A stretch of 47,741 nt of DNA, from assembly GCA_934444645.1 (NCBI GenBank), contig CAKSCV010000022.1, forward strand, positions 1-47,741, read 5' to 3'. How positions within the stretch are numbered: position 1 is the first letter of the stretch; the number at the start of each line of letters is the position of its first letter. A program made the translations under genes and the position numbers. This DNA is from an uncultured Eubacteriales bacterium. Lineage in GTDB: Bacteria; Bacillota; Clostridia; Oscillospirales; CAG-382. A model generated the notes under the pieces. That model did no database searches. It was not told the origin of the DNA and saw nothing but the letters and a program-made list of their open reading frames with translations. Shown here in pieces: positions 1-6,200 of this stretch.

Positions 1-430
1 TCCTTTAAGTTGGGATATATGGGGCTTCGCCCCGCGTGCTTTTTGGTTACTTTTTGCACGATGCAAAAAGTGACAACTCGTTTCCCTTACGGGAAAGCTT
101 CGAGGTTTTGCAAACCTCGAATCAGCGCACCGCAGCCGCCGCTTCGCACCGCAACAATTAAAACCTTTTTAAGGGAGCTCCGAGGTTTTGTAAACCTCGA
201 ATCAGCGCCCACAAACAACGACCTCGCACAAACAGAATTAAATCCTTGCCGCCCTTGTCTCCTTGAAACATGGTCGCCTTGCTCACGTCCGTTCGCAATT
301 CTCCCTGTTTCGGCGGTCTCCGACGCACAAAAACTTGCCACCGGCAACTTTTTGCACGTCCGAGCAGCTTTTGCCCGGCGGCTGCGCCACTGGATCGCCG
401 CGCCGCTTGGCGGCGCAAAAACGCCACCAT
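1..430 (+). repeat. Right-hand arm of the modular palindromic repeat family (third copy, cut by the window edge)
   Basis: Same module order as the arms at 39389-39712 and 47277-47586. A hairpin ACTTTTTGCA-CGA-TGCAAAAAGT lies at 49-71, a short CCCTTACGGG-type palindrome follows, then two 19-nt palindromes (101-119, 181-199; CGAGGTTTTGCAAACCTCG type) spaced exactly 80 bp. Each is followed by AATCAGCGC, with the linker CAACAATTAAAACC between them and the terminal AATTAAATCCTT at 236-247. Positions 248-430 hold looser short inverted repeats (for example GCCGCGCCGCTTGGCGGC near 400) and no credible gene. The junction hairpin seen in the other copies is not recognisable in the first 25 bases, so the inner part of this copy lies outside the window or has diverged. 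ORFs across it are translation artefacts of the repeat. Confidence 0.85.
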
Positions 431-432
431 AG

Positions 433-470
433 CAAAATAGGGAAGGACTATTGCTATCCTTCCCTGAATT
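433..470 (-). terminator. Probable terminator of the yceD-rpmF operon
   Basis: A perfect 9-bp stem (AGGGAAGGA / TCCTTCCCT) with a 9-nt loop at 439-465 lies 40 bp beyond the rpmF stop codon. On the minus strand it is followed by ATTTTGC. The U-tract is short, so efficiency is uncertain. Confidence 0.6.
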
Positions 471-512
471 TTGCGTTTGTTCTGTTATAAGCCGTGGAAA
501 GCAATCGATAAC

Positions 513-710
513 TTACGCTTCTTTTGCCGCAGGCTCCTTGGAAATATATTCCTTGCCGGCATAGGTTCCGCAGTTCTTGCAAACTCTGTGAGAGAGAATA
601 ACCGTGCCGCATTTCGGGCACTTGGTAATGCCGGGCATGGAAAGCTTCCATACGCTGCTGCGTCTCTTGTCTCTTCTTGCTTTCGAGACTTTCCTCTTCG
701 GTACTGCCAT
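513..710 (-). CDS. rpmF: Large ribosomal subunit protein bL32
   Basis: A 65-residue basic protein that packs into the 50S subunit near the peptidyl-transferase region. It begins MAVPKRKVSKARRDKRRSS, the conserved L32 N-terminus. It carries a four-cysteine zinc ribbon (CPKCG at about 34-38, CKNCG at about 47-51), so this is the zinc-binding form. The ATG at 710 is chosen because AAGGAGGTG ends 6-7 nt upstream; a GTG three codons earlier would lie inside the SD. It follows yceD in the usual order. The expected next gene, plsX, is absent: a terminator and a repeat arm follow instead. Confidence 0.97.
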   Translation of the reverse strand: MAVPKRKVSKARRDKRRSSVWKLSMPGITKCPKCGTVILSHRVCKNCGTYAGKEYISKEPAAKEA

Positions 711-783
711 TGAAGGCACCTCCTTTTATTTTCACCTTTATTTTTTACAATTTAACACAAAGAATATTTTAGCACAAAACATT

Positions 784-1317
784 CTACTTGTCAAGATATT
801 TTTTTAAATCCGCCAATTTATTTGCACCTGTGTCAATTTTGCAGCTGCAATTTTGCTCGTTTTTGTTGATTCCGCAAGCCGGACACAGCCCTTTGCAGTC
901 CTCTTTGCACAAAACGCGCGACGGAAGCTCCAAATAAAACACGGTTCGTGCAAGCTCACCGATGTCGAGAAGCGAATCCGGAATCTCGATGTAGTCCTCG
1001 CTGTCCTCCGACGCAAGCTTTTTGGTAAGTCCGTACACACGCGCGGCTTCAAAGTGCCCACTTAACTCTGTGAAGCACCGCGCACAGTGCGTCGCATAGT
1101 CGCCGCTCACCGTGAAGGCGAGCTCCACATAGCTTTCCGTTTTGCCTCTGCCGTGCGCTTTTTCGTATACACGACCGACTACGCGTATCGGCTTGGCAAA
1201 CAACAGGTCGTTTTTTTCGGTTTCTTCGGGGATAAACGTAAAGTCAAACGGAATCTCCGTTACCTCACCGTTGTAGATCCGGGAGACATCAATTTTGGGT
1301 ATCTGATTGATCGGCAT
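784..1317 (-). CDS. yceD: YceD/DUF177 family protein
   Basis: A 177-residue protein of the DUF177 family, which is coupled to rpmF in most bacteria. In other organisms members have been linked to 23S rRNA accumulation or ribosome assembly. The C-terminal part holds the family cysteine signature: C-x3-C before GLCPACG, then NEQNCSC, as expected for a small metal-binding knuckle. No signal peptide or membrane segment is seen. The ATG at 1317 has a modest SD (GGAAAGAG). It is the first gene after the consensus promoter at 1362-1390 and is followed by rpmF after 73 bp, which includes rpmF's own SD. Confidence 0.9.
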   Translation of the reverse strand: MPINQIPKIDVSRIYNGEVTEIPFDFTFIPEETEKNDLLFAKPIRVVGRVYEKAHGRGKTESYVELAFTVSGDYATHCARCFTELSGHFEAARVYGLTKKLASEDSEDYIEIPDSLLDIGELARTVFYLELPSRVLCKEDCKGLCPACGINKNEQNCSCKIDTGANKLADLKKYLDK

Positions 1318-1361
1318 AATCTCTTTCCATTCTTCCGCAAAGCACGAGATGTGCGCTCTCC

Positions 1362-1390
1362 ATTATAATATGCTTTTGAATGTATGTCAA
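1362..1390 (-). promoter_or_regulatory. Consensus sigma-A promoter for yceD-rpmF
   Basis: On the minus strand, TTGACA (1385-1390), a 17-nt spacer and TATAAT (1362-1367). Both boxes match the consensus at every position. The expected start site is near 1355, giving a leader of about 40 nt before yceD. It lies 45 bp past the gyrB stop codon, so yceD-rpmF need not depend on gyrB transcription. Confidence 0.9.
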
Positions 1391-1434
1391 GTGCTTGCGG
1401 TGATTGTTTCAAATTCCTTTATAAATTTTGCCGC

Positions 1435-3537
1435 TTAAACGTCTAAGTTCGTGACATACTTGGCGTTCTGTTGGATAAATGCGCGGCGCGGCTCGACCTT
1501 TTCGCCCATGAGCAGCGAAAACGTTTCATCCGCCTCTATGGCATCTTCGATGCGAACCTGTATGAGTGTGCGGTGTTCGGGATCCATGGTGGTCTCCCAT
1601 AACTGATCCGCATCCATTTCACCAAGACCTTTGTAGCGTTCGGCATCGACGTTTACGCCGCCAAGCTCCTGAATGTATAAGTCGCGTTCCTCATCCGAGA
1701 AAGCATAGCGGATCTGCTTGCCCTTGAACACCTTGTAAAGCGGCGGCTGGGCGCAGTAAATGTGGCCTTCTTCGATGAGCGGACGCATATGGCGGAAGAA
1801 GAATGTCAAGAGAAGCGTTTTGATGTGAGCACCGTCCACATCGGCATCGGCCATAATGATGATCTTGCCGTAGCGCAGCTTTTCAAGGTTAAATTCCGTG
1901 CCGACGCCGCAGCCGAGCGCGATGATGATCGGCGTGATCTGCACGCTGGATAAAATGCGGTCGAGACGGGATTTTTCGACATTCAAAATCTTGCCGCGCA
2001 TCGGGAGAATGGCTTGGAATTTGCTGTCGCGGCCGTCTTTTGCCGTGCCGCCTGCGGAATCACCCTCGACTAAGAACAGCTCGGTATCCTCCATGGAGCG
2101 GTTCTGGCAGTCGGCGAGCTTGCCGGGCAGAGTCGTGCCTTCGAGCGCCGTTTTGCGGCGTGTCAATTCGCGCGCTTTTTTGGCGGCTTCTCGGGCACGG
2201 GAGGCGGCAAGTGCTTTTTCGATGATGATCTTGCCGGTCGCCGGATTTTCTTCTAAGTATGCCGTCAAACGCTCGGCCATGAGTGCTTCGACGAACGGAC
2301 GGATGTCGGCGTTGCCGAGCTTGCTCTTGGTCTGACCTTCAAACTGCGCTTCGGGCAGTTTGACGTTGATGACGGCGCAAAGACCGTCGCGCACGTCCTC
2401 GCCCATGAGGTTCTTGTCGTCGGCCTTGAGATAGCCGAATTTGCGCGCGTAGTCGTTTAAGATCTTGGTGAGTGCGTTCTTGAAGCCGGTCTCATGGGTG
2501 CCGCCTTCCATGGTGCGCACGTTGTTGGCAAACGAGAAAATGGTTTCATCGTATTTGTCGTTGTACTGAAGGGCAATCTCGCAAGAGGTATCTTCTTTTT
2601 TGCCGGAAATGTAAATAACGTCCTCATGCAAGAGATTGGCGTGCTTTTTGGCGTTTAAGTGCTCGACAAAGCTGCGGATACCGCCTTCGTATAACAGCTC
2701 GACTTTCTTTTCTTTTTTGGGAGCGGCGTCCTCGGGAGCAACGCCCTCTTCGTCGAATTCGTGCTCGAAGCCATTGCTGTCGCCATCCTCTTCGTCCTCG
2801 TTGTATTCGGTAATTTCCGGAACATTTTCATGGGTCTCCGGACGCAGATCGACAAGCTCGATGGCAAGTCCCGCGTTTAGAAAAGCCTGTTCGCGGAGCA
2901 TGGATAAAACGGTGTTGTATTTGACGACGATCTCATCAAAGATCTCGGCGTCCGGTTTGAAGCGGACATACAGACCGTGCTTGTCGGTCTCGCCTTCTTC
3001 CTTTATGGGACGGGCGACCTTGCCGCGTTCAAAGCGTTCGGTATATTTTTTGCCGTCGTGGCAGTTGACGATTTCCGTCCATTCGGAAAGCGCATTCACG
3101 ACCGACGCGCCAACGCCGTGCAGACCGCCGGAAATCTTATAGCCGTCGCCGCCGAATTTACCGCCGGCGTGCAGCACGGTAAAGACTACCTCCAGCGTCG
3201 GAATGCCCATTTTCGGGTGAATACCGGCCGGAATGCCGCGCCCGTTGTCAAGAACGGAAATGCTGTTGTCCTCGTGGAGCGTGACGATGATGCGGTCGCA
3301 GATACCGGCAAGAGCCTCATCGATGGAGTTGGTCACAATCTCGTAAATGAGATGGTGCAAGCCCTTTTCGGAGGTTGAACCGATGTACATACCCGGACGC
3401 TTTCTGACGGCCTCCAAGCCTTCGAGAACCTGGATCTGGCTTTCGTCGTATTTATGCGCTTCGGTGTCTACCGCCGTGTCCGCCGCCGTCACTTCCTCGG
3501 TGAAATGCTCATTTTCAAAGTTTGTGTTTTCCTGCAT
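1435..3537 (-). CDS. gyrB: DNA gyrase subunit B
   Basis: ATPase subunit of DNA gyrase (type IIA topoisomerase; introduces negative supercoils with GyrA), 700 residues. The GHKL ATPase domain shows the N-box (NSIDEALAG), GRGIP and GGLHGVGASVVNAL. The TOPRIM domain shows EGDSAGGTAKDGRD and DADVDGAHI, and the C-terminal part shows YKGLGEMDADQLWETTMDP. The protein is longer than typical GyrB because of an acidic low-complexity insert at about residues 240-272 and an acidic N-terminal extension of about 30 residues. The ATG at 3537 is preceded by AAGGAG. It is the last gene of the tagA-recF-remB-gyrB run, 44 bp after remB. Gyrase rather than ParE is supported by the recF-remB context. Confidence 0.97.
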   Translation of the reverse strand: MQENTNFENEHFTEEVTAADTAVDTEAHKYDESQIQVLEGLEAVRKRPGMYIGSTSEKGLHHLIYEIVTNSIDEALAGICDRIIVTLHEDNSISVLDNGRGIPAGIHPKMGIPTLEVVFTVLHAGGKFGGDGYKISGGLHGVGASVVNALSEWTEIVNCHDGKKYTERFERGKVARPIKEEGETDKHGLYVRFKPDAEIFDEIVVKYNTVLSMLREQAFLNAGLAIELVDLRPETHENVPEITEYNEDEEDGDSNGFEHEFDEEGVAPEDAAPKKEKKVELLYEGGIRSFVEHLNAKKHANLLHEDVIYISGKKEDTSCEIALQYNDKYDETIFSFANNVRTMEGGTHETGFKNALTKILNDYARKFGYLKADDKNLMGEDVRDGLCAVINVKLPEAQFEGQTKSKLGNADIRPFVEALMAERLTAYLEENPATGKIIIEKALAASRAREAAKKARELTRRKTALEGTTLPGKLADCQNRSMEDTELFLVEGDSAGGTAKDGRDSKFQAILPMRGKILNVEKSRLDRILSSVQITPIIIALGCGVGTEFNLEKLRYGKIIIMADADVDGAHIKTLLLTFFFRHMRPLIEEGHIYCAQPPLYKVFKGKQIRYAFSDEERDLYIQELGGVNVDAERYKGLGEMDADQLWETTMDPEHRTLIQVRIEDAIEADETFSLLMGEKVEPRRAFIQQNAKYVTNLDV

Positions 3538-3581
3538 GATGTTCTCCTTGCTTTAACGAGTGATATGTTAAATCGTGATAT

Positions 3582-3869
3582 TCATAGGTATTTGGACTGC
3601 CGTTTCCAGCGTCCGTATAATGACGCCGACGAAAGCGACGTCATATAGGCTTGTTCGCGGATTCCCTTGGATACGACCACAAAGGTTTTCGGCAGATCGT
3701 TTGCCACATTGATAAGCCTTTTTGCCTGCTCAAGCGACGCAAGATACCGTTTGGTATCGGTTTCGGTGCTTGCCGTATCGAGGTCGAACACGCCCAAAAC
3801 ATCCTCTTTGGCAAGCACGGTCGTGCCGCCGATGTTGATGTACGGATGATTTTTCAGTGCCTTTGCCAT
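3582..3869 (-). CDS. remB: RemA/RemB-family regulator (DUF370, RemB-like)
   Basis: A 95-residue protein with the DUF370 signature: a strand with a buried glycine pair (INIGGTTVLAKEDVLGVFDLD), then RLINVANDLPKTFVVV, and a C-terminal YMTSLSSASLYGR matching the family's S-P-I-S-S-x-T-L-like end. In Bacillus the family includes the biofilm-matrix activator RemA; RemB is the recF-gyrB-linked paralogue, and that neighbourhood is what separates RemB from RemA here. The ATG at 3869 is chosen because AAAGGA sits about 8-9 nt upstream. The longer frame begins inside recF and has no SD. It lies 17 bp after recF, so it is very likely cotranscribed. Confidence 0.88.
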   Translation of the reverse strand: MAKALKNHPYINIGGTTVLAKEDVLGVFDLDTASTETDTKRYLASLEQAKRLINVANDLPKTFVVVSKGIREQAYMTSLSSASLYGRWKRQSKYL

Positions 3870-3886
3870 AGCGCACGTCCTTTCGG

Positions 3887-5137
3887 TTATACCGGATTTT
3901 CTTGTCGGAAAACGCCGTCCGACACGTGCCAAACGACGGCATCCGTGTGTTCGCCGAAGGCATTTTTGTCGCAGCAGGTGATGAGTGCCTGTCTGCCGCC
4001 GATCAAGGCAAGAAGTCTTGCGCGGCGTTCCGCATCTAATTCGCCGAGAAGGTCGTCGAGAAGAAACACCGGATATTCGCCGGTTAACTCCTTAAAAATC
4101 TCGCCCTCGGCAAGCTTTAAGGCAAGCACTGCGCTGCGCTGCTGCCCTTGGGAGGCAAAGGTGCGTGCATTGAAATCCGCAACGGATAAGGTTTTCTTTT
4201 CGGCTTTCTGGTTGTATGGCATATCGGACTCGGCTTCGTTTGTTTCGATGCCTTCCGTGTGCGCAAGCTCTTCCTCCGACGCACGGTCGGCAATGTAAAC
4301 GGCAAGATCGTCCTTATGCGGCCCGTGCAGTGTGCGGCAGAGCCGCAGCTCGGACGCGCGGTCGGCACGGTAGATGGCGTTCAGCCGTTCGCTTATCTGT
4401 GCAATGTCGGTGCTTTCGGACAAATCCCGTCCGGCTGCCGAAAGATAGCGAATGTCGAGCGTTTCGCGGCTGTCTGTGAGAGCCGCATAAAATGAGCCGG
4501 CAAAGTGCTTTAAGCGTTCGGCAAAGGCGTGGCGTTGGCGAATGAGCACGGCACCCGATGAAGCGAGCTGTGCACTCAATACGTCGAGATAATCGTTGTC
4601 GGGCACACCCGACGCGGATTTTTTCAGATAGTTGTTTTTTTGGGACAGCACCTTCAGATACTCGTTCATACAGCGCACATAGCGCGGTGCGAGCTGGGAA
4701 AGCGCCATATCAAGAAACCGCCGCCGTTCTTCGGGACTGCCCTTGATGAGCGACAGGTGATCGGGTGTGAAAAGCACGGCGCGGAAAATGCCTAAAAATT
4801 CGGAGGCGCGCGGCGTTTCACAGCCTTGGTAGAGCATTCGTTTGGCAAGCGACTGCGCGCCGTTTTTTTGCCAGCGCAGCGTCATGCGCTCGGTGTTTTC
4901 GGCGTTTGCACGCAAAAAACGAATGTCTGCGGCGGCATTTTTTTCGCCGCGGCGGATGAAATCGGTTTCTTTGCGCGTGCGGAAGCTGCGTCCCGACGCA
5001 AACAGATACAGGCATTCGAGCGTGTTGGTCTTGCCGGCGGCGTTTTTGCCGCAGAGCAGGTTCACACCGTCGGAAAACTCTAAGGTTTGCGTTGCAAGAT
5101 TGCGGAAATTCTCGATTTCAAGCGTTTGTAATAACAT
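3887..5137 (-). CDS. recF: DNA replication and repair protein RecF
   Basis: SMC-like ATPase of the RecFOR pathway, which loads RecA on gapped DNA. The 416 residues include Walker A GKNAAGKTN (about 30-38), the ABC-type signature region ASQGQQRSAVLALKLAE (about 330-346) and Walker B VFLLDDLLGELD (about 360-371). It is longer than the usual 360-370 residues because of a polar acidic insert at about 285-320. The ATG at 5137 is preferred: the residues after it (MLLQTLEIENFRNL) are the classic RecF start, and the codon shares one base with the tagA stop (TAATG), which suggests translational coupling. The usual upstream partners dnaA and dnaN are replaced by tagA. Confidence 0.95.
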   Translation of the reverse strand: MLLQTLEIENFRNLATQTLEFSDGVNLLCGKNAAGKTNTLECLYLFASGRSFRTRKETDFIRRGEKNAAADIRFLRANAENTERMTLRWQKNGAQSLAKRMLYQGCETPRASEFLGIFRAVLFTPDHLSLIKGSPEERRRFLDMALSQLAPRYVRCMNEYLKVLSQKNNYLKKSASGVPDNDYLDVLSAQLASSGAVLIRQRHAFAERLKHFAGSFYAALTDSRETLDIRYLSAAGRDLSESTDIAQISERLNAIYRADRASELRLCRTLHGPHKDDLAVYIADRASEEELAHTEGIETNEAESDMPYNQKAEKKTLSVADFNARTFASQGQQRSAVLALKLAEGEIFKELTGEYPVFLLDDLLGELDAERRARLLALIGGRQALITCCDKNAFGEHTDAVVWHVSDGVFRQENPV

Positions 5138-5907
5138 TATTTCGCCGTTTGGCTCGGTTTGTTGCCGTGAAGAACCGTTCCGACAAGGAATTTCGGCAGC
5201 TTCATCATCCGGCCGACGCGCGACGGATTTTTGGAAAACCGGTACAGCCATTCGAGATTGTGTTTTAAGTAAAACTCCGGCGCACGGTCGGCAACACCGG
5301 CAAATACGTCCAGCGTACCGCCGAGGCCTGCGGCAAAGCGAACCGAGGTGAATTTCTTTCGGTTTTTGTAAATAAAACGCTCTTGCTTGGGCGCACCCAG
5401 GCAGACAAACAAAATCTGTGCGCCGCTTTGGTTGATCCCGTCGATGATGTCGTCGGTTTCTTCTTCACCGAAAAAGCCGTCGCGGCCATCGATTTCGATG
5501 GCGGGATATTTTTCTCTTAACGCGTCGGCCGCAAGCTCCCAAACGGCTTTTTTGCCGTCGGACGCTTTTGCACCGCCGAAAAAGTACAGCTTTTTGTGTT
5601 CTTTGGCGGCATATTCGATGATCTTAGCCGCCATTTCCACACCGGCGACTTTTTCCTTCAAAGGCGTTTTCAGAATCTTCGACGCATAGACCACGCCGAT
5701 CCCGTCCGGAATGATGAGGTCGGCGGTGTTGACGACATCGTAAAGAGCCGGATTTTCCACGCACGCCTGCACAATTTCGGAATTGGGTGTCACCATATAG
5801 GAAAACCCTTCGGTTTCGATCAGCGTTACGGCTTTCCGAAAAGCCTCATCCATGGTAACGTTGTCAAAATACACGCCACGGACGTTGATTTTATCGTTTT
5901 GCGGCAT
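5137..5907 (-). CDS. tagA: WecG/TagA/CpsF-family glycosyltransferase (GT26)
   Basis: Membrane-associated enzyme that in wall teichoic acid synthesis adds N-acetylmannosamine to undecaprenyl-PP-GlcNAc. GT26 relatives make other wall polymers. The 256 residues carry TPNSEIV (about 38-44), IIPDGIGVVYAS (with the aspartate that corresponds to the proposed catalytic residue of TagA) and CLGAPKQERFI. The C-terminal membrane-appendage region includes GGTLDVFAG, RAPEF and LEWLYRFSKNPSR. The ATG at 5907 is chosen for the GTGAGGAT site 7-8 nt upstream; the longer frame has no SD. It is driven by the promoter at 6002-6030 and overlaps recF by one base. With the locus at 31890-42243 it points to a secondary wall polymer. 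The exact sugar cannot be read from sequence. Confidence 0.92.
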   Translation of the reverse strand: MPQNDKINVRGVYFDNVTMDEAFRKAVTLIETEGFSYMVTPNSEIVQACVENPALYDVVNTADLIIPDGIGVVYASKILKTPLKEKVAGVEMAAKIIEYAAKEHKKLYFFGGAKASDGKKAVWELAADALREKYPAIEIDGRDGFFGEEETDDIIDGINQSGAQILFVCLGAPKQERFIYKNRKKFTSVRFAAGLGGTLDVFAGVADRAPEFYLKHNLEWLYRFSKNPSRVGRMMKLPKFLVGTVLHGNKPSQTAK

Positions 5908-6001
5908 AAAAATCCTCACTTTTTTACACAGAAACTCCCATATGCGCGGCACGCAAAAACGGATTTTGCACCGATTCGCATACGTATATCAATTCTATAA
6001 T

Positions 6002-6030
6002 AGTATACCACAAAAATTCGGATTTGTAAA
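6002..6030 (-). promoter_or_regulatory. Sigma-A promoter for tagA-recF-remB-gyrB
   Basis: On the minus strand, TTTACA (6025-6030), 17 nt, TATACT (6002-6007). It lies about 95 bp upstream of tagA. No second strong promoter is visible in the short gaps before recF, remB or gyrB, so this may drive all four genes. Confidence 0.75.
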
Positions 6031-6118
6031 GGGCTTTTTCTAATTTGAATTTTTGTTAAACAAACAAAAACATAGCAAAGAACAGCGCACGTGAAAATCT
6101 CATACCTAAATTTCATTC

Positions 6119-6147
6119 TTGACAACCTTCGGCTGCTCCGTTATACT
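6119..6147 (+). promoter_or_regulatory. Sigma-A promoter for the three-gene surface-protein operon
   Basis: TTGACA (6119-6124), 17 nt, TATACT (6142-6147). The expected start is near 6154, giving a leader of about 47 nt before the gene at 6201. The divergent tagA promoter lies about 90 bp away. Confidence 0.85.
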
Positions 6148-6200
6148 TATAACAAAGAACTTCATATACATATGTAGATAATTTTCAAACGAGGTGCTGT

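Noticed and set aside
10..432. Open frame of 140 codons, and similar ones at 38381-38782, 39285-39557, 39633-39965, 45395-45766 and 47099-47512
   Set aside because: They are translations of the palindromic repeat arms in several frames and both strands. They have no SD and the codon pattern follows the repeat units.
2636..3142. 168-codon plus-strand frame, and a 145-codon frame at 1898-2335
   Set aside because: Antisense shadows of gyrB, without SD or recognisable domain.
3651..4298. 215-codon plus-strand frame
   Set aside because: Shadow of remB and recF on the opposite strand; no family resemblance.
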